From Arthrobacter sp. zg-Y769 (GTDB lineage: Bacteria > Actinomycetota > Actinomycetes > Actinomycetales > Micrococcaceae): 64,000 bases of DNA. The translations under genes and the position numbers were made by a program. The stretch lies in the NCBI RefSeq assembly GCF_020907405.1, contig NZ_JAJJOE010000011.1, positions 248,001 through 312,000 on the forward strand, read 5' to 3'. Under the pieces are notes generated by a model, which was given only the letters and a program-made list of their open reading frames with translations, did not search any database and was not told the DNA's origin. Positions 27,363 to 35,615 of the stretch are shown piece by piece. Every line of letters starts with the position of its first letter. Position 1 is the stretch's first letter.

Positions 27363-28424
27363 ATGAACGTCCTGCCCCGGCTGCGCATCCGCGCTGCGAA
27401 CGCACGAATCCTGCTCGGCACACTTGCCGCGTCCAGCCTTCTGATGGTCACCGCCTGCGGCGGGTCCGCCGAACCGGGGGACGCGGAGTACGACACCCTG
27501 GACGTGAACCTGTCCTGGATCAAGAACGCCGAATTCGCCGGTGAGTACTTCGCCGAGGAGAAGGGCTATTACGCCGATGCAGGCTTCTCCGAGGTGAACC
27601 TCATAGCAGGCGGTCCCGGCGGCACCTCGACGGAAACCATGGTCCTCTCCGGCGGCGCCCTGGTGGGAACCTCCAGCCCCATGGGGGTGGCCCCTGTCAT
27701 CGCGGAGCAGGACGCACCGCTGAAAATCATCGGCACCACCTATCAGAAGAACCCGTTCGTCATCATCTCCCTGGATTCCCTGCCCATCACCACGCCGGAG
27801 GACCTTGCAGGCAAACGGATCGGAGTGCAGGCCGGCGTCAACGAAACACTGTTTGACGCCCTGCTGGAGGTCAACGGGATCGATCCCGGTTCCGTGGAAA
27901 AGGTCCCGGTGCAGTACGACCCGCAGCCGCTGGTCAACGGCGATGTGGACGGATTCTTCGGCTACCTCACCAATGAAGTGCTGACACTGGAGCAGGCCGG
28001 GCACCAAACCGCCGTACTGCCCTTCGCCGACAACGGCCTCCCGTTCATCGCGGAGAGTTTCGTGACCACCGACGAAGCCATTGAAACCCGCCGGGAGGAA
28101 CTCAAGGCATTCCTGAAGGCGACCGCGCAGGGATGGAAGGACGCCGTCGCCGACCCCGAGGAGTCCGCACGGCTGGCCGTCGAGGTATACGGCACGGACC
28201 TGAACCTGGACATGGCCAAGGAAACCCGGCAGGCCGAGGAACAGAACACCAAGCTTGTTGTATCGGCGGACACCGAGGCCAACGGATTGTTCACCATCTC
28301 GGACTCTCTGATTGAGGAGAACCTGGAAATCCTGAAACTGGCCGGATATGACCTCACCGCCGAGCAGGTGTTCGACATGAGCCTCCTGGCCGAGGTGTAC
28401 GAGGAAAACCCGGAGCTGAAGTAG
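27363..28424 (+). CDS. NMT1/THI5-like substrate-binding lipoprotein of an ABC importer
   Basis: This 353-residue protein has a basic N-terminus, hydrophobic stretch and lipobox VTAC with Cys about residue 32, so it is anchored outside the membrane. The mature part has the NMT1-like pattern NLSWIKNAEFAGEYFAEEKGYY, GGALVGTSS and LAGKRIGVQAGVNETLFDALL. These binding proteins capture thiamine pyrimidine precursors, riboflavin-like compounds, nitrate or sulfonates. It heads a four-gene operon that includes two permeases. Substrate undetermined. Confidence 0.9.
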   Translation: MNVLPRLRIRAANARILLGTLAASSLLMVTACGGSAEPGDAEYDTLDVNLSWIKNAEFAGEYFAEEKGYYADAGFSEVNLIAGGPGGTSTETMVLSGGALVGTSSPMGVAPVIAEQDAPLKIIGTTYQKNPFVIISLDSLPITTPEDLAGKRIGVQAGVNETLFDALLEVNGIDPGSVEKVPVQYDPQPLVNGDVDGFFGYLTNEVLTLEQAGHQTAVLPFADNGLPFIAESFVTTDEAIETRREELKAFLKATAQGWKDAVADPEESARLAVEVYGTDLNLDMAKETRQAEEQNTKLVVSADTEANGLFTISDSLIEENLEILKLAGYDLTAEQVFDMSLLAEVYEENPELK

Positions 28425-29276
28425 ATGCAGTCCGAACACGGCCTGGCCGCGGCTTCCCCGGGCACAGCAGCACCCGGGGAGGCTGCCGGGCCGGGCAGCG
28501 GTACGGGAATCCGGCTAACGAACCTCGGCAAGACGTTCGGATCGGGGCGGAAAGAGGTGACAGCCCTGACGGAAACCAACCTCGCCACCGACCGCGGATC
28601 CTTCCTTTCCCTGCTGGGCCCCTCCGGCTGCGGAAAATCCACCGTGCTGCGGATCCTGGCCGGGCTGGAAACACCGACCACCGGGGAAGTCCTTGTAGAC
28701 GGAAAGTCGCCTCAGGATCTCCGGCGCGGCCACGAACTGGGCATCGCCTTCCAGGACTCGGCGCTGCTGCCGTGGCGGAGCGTGTACACGAATATCCGGT
28801 TGCCGCTGGAGGTTGCCGGCCATGCAGCGGATGACGCGTATATCCGGGAGTTGATCAATTTGGTGGGACTGGAGGGATTCGAAAAGGCCCGGCCCGCGCA
28901 GCTCTCCGGCGGCATGCGGCAACGCGTCTCGATTGCGCGGGCGCTGGTTCTGAAACCGTCGGTACTGCTGCTGGACGAACCCTTCGGGGCCCTGGACGAC
29001 ATGACCCGCCAACGCCTGAACCTTGAACTGCTGCGGATCTGGACCGAGAAACCCGCCACGACGCTGATGGTCACCCATGGTATTTCCGAGGCCATCTTCC
29101 TTTCGGACACGGTGGCGGTGATGAGTCCGCGTCCCGGCCGCGTCAAGGAGGTCATCACCGTGGACCTCCCGCGGCCGCGCACCCCGCAAATGATGCGGAC
29201 CCCCGAATTCCACGCCCTCCACGACCACGCCTCCGAGCTGCTTTTCGGCGGACCGTCCTCCGCGGAGGCATCATGA
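28425..29276 (+). CDS. ABC importer ATP-binding protein (SsuB/TauB/ThiZ type)
   Basis: This 283-residue protein has Walker [11 protein letters not shown] (near 67), the Q-loop [12 protein letters not shown], the signature [12 protein letters not shown] and Walker [13 protein letters not shown]. These are exact hallmarks of the nitrate/sulfonate/pyrimidine importer ATPases. It starts at the base after the binding-protein stop and overlaps the first permease gene by ATGA. Confidence 0.92.
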   Translation: MQSEHGLAAASPGTAAPGEAAGPGSGTGIRLTNLGKTFGSGRKEVTALTETNLATDRGSFLSLLGPSGCGKSTVLRILAGLETPTTGEVLVDGKSPQDLRRGHELGIAFQDSALLPWRSVYTNIRLPLEVAGHAADDAYIRELINLVGLEGFEKARPAQLSGGMRQRVSIARALVLKPSVLLLDEPFGALDDMTRQRLNLELLRIWTEKPATTLMVTHGISEAIFLSDTVAVMSPRPGRVKEVITVDLPRPRTPQMMRTPEFHALHDHASELLFGGPSSAEAS

Positions 29277-30094
29277 CCCGCGTGCCGCCGTGGGCCGTGG
29301 GGGCCACCGGTGCGGCTGCCGTACTGGCCCTCTGGTGGGTGGGTGCGGCCACCTTCCTCAGCGGCATCGGTGCAGCGGGCGACGGCGGCCCCGGAGCCAT
29401 CCCGACCCCGTGGCAGGTCCTGGCCCAGATGGGCGCCGACGGATGGGGCTTCTACTGGCGCAACGCCGCCGTGACCCTGGCCGAAGCCGGTGCCGGTTAT
29501 CTGTGGGGCAACGCCCTGGCCCTGCTGCTGGCGTTCCTGGTGCTGTTGGTCCCGCGGCTCGAGCAGCTCGCCACCCAGCTGGCCGTCGTCAGCTACTGCC
29601 TGCCGGTGGTAGCCGTCGGCCCCGTGATCTTTATTGTCCTGGGCCCGCCGCGGTCCGGAGAGTCCTCCGGGACGGCGGTGGCACTGGCTGCACTGTCGGT
29701 GTTTTTCACCACGATGGTCAGCGCCCTGGCCGGCTTGAAAGCGGCGGACCGCGCCTGCCTGGACATCGTCACCGTTTTCGGCGGCCGCAGGATCCATCAG
29801 CTGCTCAAGGTCCGCATTATTGCCGCCCTGCCCTCGATCCTGGCGGCGTTGAAAATTGCCGCACCGGCCGCGTTGCTTGGTGCCATCCTCGGTGAGTACG
29901 TGGGGGGAGTGGACCGCGGACTGGGGCCCGCGATGGTCAACGCGCAGCAGACCCTGGAAGTGGCGCGGGTATGGGGGGTGGCGGGTGCCTGTGCCGCCCT
30001 GGCCGGTTCCGCCTATGCGGTGCTGGGGCTCCTGTCCCGATTTGTTGTTCCGTGGGCCTCCGGCGGGCCGGGTGTCCGGGTGGACGGCCTGTGA
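29273..30094 (+). CDS. ABC importer permease 1
   Basis: This 273-residue protein has about six hydrophobic segments with the EAA-type cytoplasmic loop around [22 protein letters not shown] that contacts the ATPase. The N-terminus includes a single helix followed by a Gly-rich outside loop. It is overlapped on both sides in the operon (ATGA upstream, GTGATG downstream). It forms a heterodimeric channel with the next gene product. Confidence 0.9.
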   Translation: MTRVPPWAVGATGAAAVLALWWVGAATFLSGIGAAGDGGPGAIPTPWQVLAQMGADGWGFYWRNAAVTLAEAGAGYLWGNALALLLAFLVLLVPRLEQLATQLAVVSYCLPVVAVGPVIFIVLGPPRSGESSGTAVALAALSVFFTTMVSALAGLKAADRACLDIVTVFGGRRIHQLLKVRIIAALPSILAALKIAAPAALLGAILGEYVGGVDRGLGPAMVNAQQTLEVARVWGVAGACAALAGSAYAVLGLLSRFVVPWASGGPGVRVDGL

Positions 30095-30876
30095 TGGGCG
30101 CGCTGGTCCGGTCCGTCGGCCGGATGCTGCTGGGCCTGGCCGTCTCACTGGCCGTGGTTGGTGCGCTCTGGATCGGGCTGCTGAAGGTCTTCGATGTGTC
30201 CGCCTATATCGGCAAGGGGCCGTGGGAGGTCTGGACCTTCCTGGTCCTTGACCCGGAGGCGGCGGAGAACCGCGCCCTGGTGGGCGGGCAGCTGGGACAG
30301 ACACTGCTCGACGCCGGCATGGGGTTCGCCGCCGGCATGCTGGCCGCGCTCGCCGCGGCCTGTGTCTTCACCCTGTTCCGGGGGGTGGAGCACGCACTGA
30401 TGCCGCTGGCCATGCTCCTGCGCTCGGTGCCGCTGGTGGCACTCGCGCCGATGATCATCCTGGTCTTCGGCCGGCAGGAAGCGGCGGTGGCCGCGATGGG
30501 CGGCATCGTGGTGGTGTTCCCTGCGCTCGTGACCATCGTGTTTGGCCTGCGCTCCGCCTCACCGGCCATGCTCGAAGTGGTGCAGGTGTACGGGGGCAGC
30601 CGGTTCGATGCCTTCCGGAAGGTGGCGCTGCCGACCGCAGTGCCGGCCCTGTTCACCGCGCTGCGGGTTTCCATTCCCGGGGCACTGACCGGGGCGTTGC
30701 TCGCGGAGTGGCTCGCCACGGGGCAGGGGATCGGCTACGGGATTGTCTCCGCGGTGTCCCGGGCACGGTATGACCAGGTGTGGGCCGCCGTCGTCGCCGT
30801 GACCCTGGCCTCGATCCTGCTGTACGCGGTGGTTGCCGCAGTGGAGGCGGCCCTGAAGCACCGCGCAGGGACGTAG
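30094..30876 (+). CDS. ABC importer permease 2
   Basis: This 260-residue protein is the second membrane subunit, with the ATPase-contact loop YGGSRFDAFRKVALPTAVPALF near residue 165. ATG 30094 overlaps the previous stop by one base. Two different permeases in one operon point to a heterodimer. It ends the importer operon. A 153-bp gap without further structure follows. Confidence 0.9.
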   Translation: MGALVRSVGRMLLGLAVSLAVVGALWIGLLKVFDVSAYIGKGPWEVWTFLVLDPEAAENRALVGGQLGQTLLDAGMGFAAGMLAALAAACVFTLFRGVEHALMPLAMLLRSVPLVALAPMIILVFGRQEAAVAAMGGIVVVFPALVTIVFGLRSASPAMLEVVQVYGGSRFDAFRKVALPTAVPALFTALRVSIPGALTGALLAEWLATGQGIGYGIVSAVSRARYDQVWAAVVAVTLASILLYAVVAAVEAALKHRAGT

Positions 30877-31029
30877 CCTGCACCCGCCGTCCTGGCTTCG
30901 GGGGAGGGCAAAGCGGCGGAAACGGTTGAGCACCGGGCAGCGGGGCGCGAGACTGTTGGCGTCGGGTGTATCCGCCCGCGTGCGCCGAACCGGCAGGCCG
31001 GCGGACTTTGAAAAGACAGGACGGACCCC

Positions 31030-31257
31030 ATGGAGCTTGTGCCGAACAATTCGCTTAAATGCGCAACGCCGGAGGAAGGTCGGCAGCTGGCGGTCAACCT
31101 GGCACTGCAGACCGCTTTCGCCATCCAGCCGGATGACCAGGTGGAGCACATCATCCGCGATGCCTATGCCAACAACCCGGACAGCATCATCGCTGCCTCA
31201 CACGTGGTGGCCACGGAGTTCGCGACCGTTGCGGCCGCGAACAACTACTGGCGCTAG
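31030..31257 (+). CDS. Small hypothetical protein (75 aa)
   Basis: It starts MELVPNNSLKCATPEEGRQ, with a helical, mildly acidic body and a C-terminal NNYWR. No signal peptide, membrane segment or known motif is present. Codon use fits the genome (G/C third positions). It is short but isolated, with a plausible upstream purine-rich stretch. It may be a real small gene; no function assigned. Confidence 0.55.
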   Translation: MELVPNNSLKCATPEEGRQLAVNLALQTAFAIQPDDQVEHIIRDAYANNPDSIIAASHVVATEFATVAAANNYWR

Positions 31258-31270
31258 CCCTCCCGCGGGG

Positions 31271-31297
31271 GGGGCAGGCCCGGCCCGGGCCCGCCCC
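31271..31297. terminator. GC-rich hairpin between convergent genes
   Basis: GGGGC-A-GGCCCGG (31271-31283) and CCGGGCC-C-GCCCC (31285-31297) are complementary with one mismatch, between the stops of the small plus-strand gene and the MaoC gene. The loop is tiny, so the centre must open. It probably terminates both transcripts. Confidence 0.45.
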
Positions 31298-31304
31298 GAA
31301 ACGG

Positions 31305-31781
31305 CTAGGCGTACAGCCGGCTGAGGAACCGGGCGATGACGGCCGGACGCTCTTCGCCCTCGATTTCGATGGTGAGGTCCGCGACCACGTGCAGGCCGTT
31401 GCCCTTGACCTCCTGGACATCGGCGATAGTGCCCGTCATGCGGACCCGGGAACCGACCTTCACCGGCGAGGTGAAGCGGACCTTGTCCAGTCCGTAGTTG
31501 ACCTTCGTCCCGGCGCCCGTGACGTCCAGCAGCTCACCCCACATGGGGATCAGCAGGGACAGGGTCAGGAAGCCGTGTGCAATCGGACCGCCGAAGGGGC
31601 CGTCCTTGGCCCGTTCGGGATCCACGTGGATCCACTGATGGTCATCGGTGGCGTCGGCGAACGTGTCCACCTGGGCCTGCGTAACCTCGCGGTACGCCGA
31701 GGTGCCGAGGTTCTTGCCGATGAGGTCCTTCACCTCGTCGAAGGCGACGACGGTCTGGGCGGCGGCGGGTGCTTCAGTCAT
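31305..31781 (-). CDS. MaoC-like enoyl-CoA hydratase
   Basis: This 158-residue single hot-dog-fold protein contains the R-hydratase signature region: FADATDDHQWIHVDPERAKDGPFGGPIAHGFLTLSL carries the catalytic Asp and His. It hydrates an enoyl-CoA double bond. It is the last gene of the minus-strand operon SDR-amidohydrolase-ACAD-MaoC. In the rhodococcal hydroxycinnamate pathway a hydratase does the same step between the CoA ligase and the dehydrogenase, which fits here by inference. Confidence 0.9.
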   Translation of the reverse strand: MTEAPAAAQTVVAFDEVKDLIGKNLGTSAYREVTQAQVDTFADATDDHQWIHVDPERAKDGPFGGPIAHGFLTLSLLIPMWGELLDVTGAGTKVNYGLDKVRFTSPVKVGSRVRMTGTIADVQEVKGNGLHVVADLTIEIEGEERPAVIARFLSRLYA

Positions 31782-31821
31782 GGAAAACTCCTGGGTTGTT
31801 GGGATGGTCCGGCGGAACGTG

Positions 31822-33018
31822 TCAGGCGAAGGCGCTCTTGCCGGTGACTGCGCGGCCTACGACCAGCGCATTGATTTCGTGGGTTCCCTCGTAGGAATAG
31901 ACAGCCTCGGCGTCGGCGTGGAAACGGGCGACGTCGGTGGCCAGGGTGATTCCGTTGCCGCCGACCACTTCGCGGGCCAGGGCAACGGTTTCGCGCATAT
32001 GCAGGCTGATCCACATCTTCGCCAGGGCGGAATCCTCGTCCCGGAAAATCCCCTCCTGCTGGCGCTCCGCCAGCCCGGCCACCAGGTTCAGGGACGCAGT
32101 GACGTTGCCCAGCATCCGGGCGAGTTTTTCCTGGACCAACTGGAAACTGCCCAGCGACCGGCCGAACTGCTCCCGGCTGCGCACATAGCGCAGGGCCGCT
32201 TCATACGCCCCGGCCTGGATGCCGGTGGCAATCCAGGCCACGTCGGACCGCATTACCCGCAGCATCGCCGCAACATCCCTGAAGGAGTTCACGTTGCCGA
32301 GCCGCCGGGATTCCGGAACGCGGACGCCGTCGAGGTGGATATCGGCGTTCTGCATCATCCGCAGGGACGTTTTGCCGCGGATCTTTTCGAGCCGCACCCC
32401 GGGCGCTTCGCGGTCCACGAGGAACCCCTTGACCTGTCCATCGGCGCCGTCCCGGGCGAAGACCGCCAGATAGTCGGCAGTGAACGCCCCGCCGATCCAC
32501 CTCTTGGCCCCGTCCAGGATCCACTCATCGCCGTCGCGGCGTGCCGACGTCGCCAACCCGCCGGCAATGTCCGAACCGTGTTCAGGCTCGGTCAGGCAGA
32601 AAACGCCGGTCATCTCAAAGGAGGTAATCAACGGATCCCACTGCGCGAACTGCTCCGGCGTTCCGCCGACCCGGCAGGCAGTGCGGAACAGCCCGGCCTG
32701 CGCGGTGTAGTAGGTGGCAAGCGAGGCATCGGTGCGGGCCAGTTCGAAGATCCGGAAGCCGTGGTAGAGCCCCCGAGGCTCCGCGCCGCCGGCAGTAAGC
32801 TCCTGCGGAACCATCAGGTTCAGCTCCCGCAGGGGGCCGTCCAACTGGTGCGGGAACTCCCCGGCCTCCCAGTACTCCGCCAGCAGCGGCCGCGCGGAGT
32901 CCTCCAGGACCCGCCGCAGGCGCCGCAGCGGGGCCTTCTCTGCCTCGGTCAACCGCCCCTCGACGTTGAACGGATCGCAGTCGGGGTACAGGCGCGGCTC
33001 CGTCAGCACCCCGGTCAT
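31822..33018 (-). CDS. Acyl-CoA dehydrogenase family protein
   Basis: This 398-residue FAD-dependent dehydrogenase of the ACAD superfamily has the mid-domain substrate/FAD motif CLTEPEHGSDIAGG near residue 140, WILDGAKRWIGG near 165 and the C-terminal block YEGTHEINALVVGRAVTG. It starts at ATG 33018 overlapping the amidohydrolase stop (ATGA). The family introduces a C2-C3 double bond in acyl-CoA. In this cluster it resembles CouM of the Rhodococcus hydroxycinnamate genes. The exact acyl group is not determined. Confidence 0.9.
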   Translation of the reverse strand: MTGVLTEPRLYPDCDPFNVEGRLTEAEKAPLRRLRRVLEDSARPLLAEYWEAGEFPHQLDGPLRELNLMVPQELTAGGAEPRGLYHGFRIFELARTDASLATYYTAQAGLFRTACRVGGTPEQFAQWDPLITSFEMTGVFCLTEPEHGSDIAGGLATSARRDGDEWILDGAKRWIGGAFTADYLAVFARDGADGQVKGFLVDREAPGVRLEKIRGKTSLRMMQNADIHLDGVRVPESRRLGNVNSFRDVAAMLRVMRSDVAWIATGIQAGAYEAALRYVRSREQFGRSLGSFQLVQEKLARMLGNVTASLNLVAGLAERQQEGIFRDEDSALAKMWISLHMRETVALAREVVGGNGITLATDVARFHADAEAVYSYEGTHEINALVVGRAVTGKSAFA

Positions 33019-33944
33019 GCGTTTTCCCCGGCCGTTGCGGGGGCGGCGACGACGCCGGGGGCCCGGTCCAGCCCGAGCAGGCGTACCGCGTTGTCCTTCA
33101 GGATCTTCGGGCGCACTTCATCCTTGAAGCTCTGCTGCTCAAAGGCACCCAGCCACTTCTGCGGGGAGATCAGCGGATAGTCGGTGCCGAACAGGACCTT
33201 GTCGGCCAGCATGGAGTTCGAGGCCCGCACCAGGGATTCCGGGAAGTACTTCGGCGACCAGCCGGACAGGTCGATCCAGACGTTGGCCTTGTGCGTCGCG
33301 ATGGAGTTGGCCTCGTCCTGCCACGGCACGGACGGGTGGGCCATGATGACCTGAAGTTCCGGGAAATCCGCGGCGACGGCGTCGAGCAGCATCGGGTTCG
33401 AGTACGCAAGCTTGATGCCGTAGCCCCCGGGCAGCCCGGCCCCCATGCCGTTCTGCCCGGTGTGGAACAGGGCCGGGACGCCCAGGGCGGAAATGGCCTC
33501 GTAGATCGGATAGAACTGCTGGTCCGAGGGGTCGAAGCCCTGCAGCGAGGGATGGAATTTAAAGCCCTTGACGCCGTAGTCCTCCACCAGCATCCGAGCC
33601 CTGTCCACGGCGCGGCTGCCCTGCAGCGGATCCACGGAGCCGAAGGGGATCAGCACATCATTGTTGCGTGCCGCGCCTTCGGCGATTTCCTCGATGGAGT
33701 TCGGTTCGTGCCCCAGCGCGGTGGTGGCATCCACGGTGAAAACGACGGCGGCCATGCGCCATTCTCGGTACCGCTCGGCGATGGTGTCCAGGGAGGGACT
33801 GCGGTCCTCCGATTTAAAGTACTTCGCTGACGCCTCGGTGAGGGCCGCCGGCAGTGACGCGTGGCCGTGGTCCGAGCACTCGATGTGCACGTGCATGTCG
33901 ATGGCGTCCAGCGACCCGAGGTCCAGGCCGTATTCGTAGCGCAT
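33015..33944 (-). CDS. Amidohydrolase-superfamily hydrolase (CouO-like)
   Basis: This 309-residue TIM-barrel amidohydrolase starts DAIDMHVHIECSDHGHA, carrying the HxH metal motif. Other likely metal-site parts are KGFKFHPSLQGF, ALFHTGQNG and LFGTDYPLI with the final Asp. Relatives include decarboxylases and the beta-ketoacyl-CoA hydrolase CouO, which releases acetyl-CoA and an aromatic acid. The surrounding ACAD, hydratase, SDR and CoA-ligase genes favour the CouO reading. Direct evidence would be enzymatic. Confidence 0.85.
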   Translation of the reverse strand: MRYEYGLDLGSLDAIDMHVHIECSDHGHASLPAALTEASAKYFKSEDRSPSLDTIAERYREWRMAAVVFTVDATTALGHEPNSIEEIAEGAARNNDVLIPFGSVDPLQGSRAVDRARMLVEDYGVKGFKFHPSLQGFDPSDQQFYPIYEAISALGVPALFHTGQNGMGAGLPGGYGIKLAYSNPMLLDAVAADFPELQVIMAHPSVPWQDEANSIATHKANVWIDLSGWSPKYFPESLVRASNSMLADKVLFGTDYPLISPQKWLGAFEQQSFKDEVRPKILKDNAVRLLGLDRAPGVVAAPATAGENA

Positions 33945-33958
33945 ATCGGTCTCCGTCC

Positions 33959-34903
33959 CTACAGTGCCTGCGGTTCAAGTTCTTCGGGCAGCGGAGGCAT
34001 CTTCTCGCCGACCGGCTGCAGGTTGCCCTGGATGAGGGCCGGGAACTGCTCGCGCAGGGCCTCAAACGTCCAGCCGCCCTCGCGGTATTCGGTGACCACG
34101 GGGACGGGGTGGGAGAAGATCTGCAGGCGGTCCCCGCCCGCGCCGATGGCCTGTCCGGTGATCCCCGCGGCGTCGTCGGAGGCCAGGTATGCGACCAGCC
34201 CGGCGACGTCGGCGGAGGTGCCGAAGCCGAGGTCCTTGCGGAAGAAGTCCGGCATCGGCTCACCGCGGCGGTCTGCGTCCACGGCGCTGCGGAAGTAGGG
34301 GACAGTCTCCGTCATGGCGGTGGCGGCAACCGGGATAACGGCGTTGGCGGTGACGCCGGCCTTGCGCATTTCCAGCGCCCAGGTGCGGACCATACCCACA
34401 ATGCCGGCCTTCGCGGCGGCGTAGTTGGTCTGCCCGAAGTTGCCGTACTGGCCGGTGGGGGAGCCGATGGCGATGATCCGGCCTGCCACGTTGTTTTCCT
34501 TGAAGTACCGGAATGCCTCGCGGGCGCAGGTGAACGTGCCGCGCAGGTGGACCTGGACCACCAGGTCAAAGTCCTCGTCGGTCATCTTCAGGAGCGACTT
34601 GTCGCGCAGCACGCCGGCATTGGTAACCAGGATGTCGAGCCGGCCGAACGCGGCCACGGCGCCGTCCACCAGGGCGGTGGCGGCTTCGGTGATGCCCACG
34701 GGTACCACGACGGCGGTGGCCCGGCCGCCGGCCGAGGTGATGGTTTCGACGGCGCGGTCCGCTGTTTCCTGGACCACGTCATTGATAACGACGGCGGCGC
34801 CCTGGCGGGCGAGTTCGGAGGCGTAGGCCAGTCCGAGGCCCTGGCCGGAGCCGGTGACGACGGCGACCTTTCCGGCAAGTGCACCAGTGGAATCGTTGGT
34901 CAT
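33959..34903 (-). CDS. Short-chain dehydrogenase (3-hydroxyacyl-CoA dehydrogenase-like)
   Basis: This 314-residue NAD(P)-dependent SDR has the Rossmann motif TGSGQGLG near residue 19, NAGVLRDKSL near 96, and catalytic Ser with YAAAKAG (YxxxK) near 172. The C-terminal 70 residues (after IGAGGDRLQIFSHP) extend beyond normal SDRs, as in multifunctional beta-oxidation dehydrogenases. ATG 34903 follows AAAGGAG by six bases. It is the first gene of the catabolic operon, reading away from the MarR gene, and probably oxidises a 3-hydroxyacyl-CoA. Confidence 0.9.
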   Translation of the reverse strand: MTNDSTGALAGKVAVVTGSGQGLGLAYASELARQGAAVVINDVVQETADRAVETITSAGGRATAVVVPVGITEAATALVDGAVAAFGRLDILVTNAGVLRDKSLLKMTDEDFDLVVQVHLRGTFTCAREAFRYFKENNVAGRIIAIGSPTGQYGNFGQTNYAAAKAGIVGMVRTWALEMRKAGVTANAVIPVAATAMTETVPYFRSAVDADRRGEPMPDFFRKDLGFGTSADVAGLVAYLASDDAAGITGQAIGAGGDRLQIFSHPVPVVTEYREGGWTFEALREQFPALIQGNLQPVGEKMPPLPEELEPQAL

Positions 34904-34985
34904 GGGAAGCTCCTTTGCTTGGGCCGGCCAGCAGCTGATGTGACTGCGGCCACGTTGCGGCATTGGAACCATTCCACGGTATATC

Positions 34986-35000
34986 GTTGAAAAAGTCAAC
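34986..35000. promoter_or_regulatory. Operator-like inverted repeat upstream of the catabolic operon
   Basis: GTTGA-AAAAG-TCAAC has perfect 5-bp arms and lies between the divergent SDR operon and the MarR gene. The same layout (ATTGA-TAAAG-TCAAT) occurs at 38567-38581 before the CoA-ligase gene. Shared core: TTGA-NAAAG-TCAA. This is the likely binding site of the MarR protein encoded next door. Confidence 0.6.
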
Positions 35001-35084
35001 AGTTAGTATTCTCACTTATCGGTGGATGCGCCCATCTTCTACGATGGGGTCCTACCGTGCCCCTGCCGAAGGATAAAACACTCG

Positions 35085-35543
35085 ATGAGCACCTTCCCTG
35101 ACGGCGTTGCTGATGCCGCCCGCTTCGCGGCCACCGAGCTTGGTACCGAACCCGTGTTCCTGATGGCGCGTGCCGCGTCCATGGGATCGGCGGAGGCAAA
35201 CCGCCGGCTGGCCGACCTCGGCCTGAAGGTGCGCCACTACTCGGTGTTGTCGCTGGCCTGCAGCGGAACGGCGCCTACGCAGCGTGAGTTGAGCCAGTTC
35301 CTGGTGCTGGATCCCAGCCAGATCGTTGCCATCATCGACGAACTGGAGCGCCGCGGCGCCGTTGAGCGTCAGACCGACCCCCGGGACCGCCGGTCCAAGG
35401 TCATTGTGCCCACGAAGGACGGGGACGTCCTGTATGCACAGGCAAGGGACCTGGTGGGCGGCGCCACCGAGACCTCCTTGGCGCAGCTCTCCGCCGCCGA
35501 GCAGTGCGAACTCCGCCGGCTGCTGCAGCGGGTCGCCTTCTAG
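35085..35543 (+). CDS. MarR family transcriptional regulator (CouR-like context)
   Basis: This 152-residue protein has the MarR winged helix: TQRELSQFLVLDPSQIVAII as recognition helices and LERRGAVERQTDPRDRRSKV as the wing. MarR dimers repress catabolic genes and release on binding a ligand, often an acyl-CoA. ATG 35085 has GAAGGA upstream. It is divergent from the SDR-amidohydrolase-ACAD-MaoC operon. By position it corresponds to CouR of Rhodococcus, which senses hydroxycinnamoyl-CoA. The ligand here is inference. Confidence 0.88.
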   Translation: MSTFPDGVADAARFAATELGTEPVFLMARAASMGSAEANRRLADLGLKVRHYSVLSLACSGTAPTQRELSQFLVLDPSQIVAIIDELERRGAVERQTDPRDRRSKVIVPTKDGDVLYAQARDLVGGATETSLAQLSAAEQCELRRLLQRVAF

Positions 35544-35563
35544 CTGCCGCCGGCCGGACGCCG

Positions 35564-35602
35564 CAGTGCCGCATCCTCCTGAAAACGGAGGATGCGGCAC
35601 TG
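35564..35602. terminator. Convergent terminator between MarR and MFS genes
   Basis: CAGTGCCGCATCCTCC (35564-35579) pairs perfectly over 16 bp with GGAGGATGCGGCACTG (35587-35602) around a 7-base loop. It lies between convergent stops and can act in both directions. Confidence 0.8.
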
Positions 35603-35615
35603 TTCTGCGGCGGGG

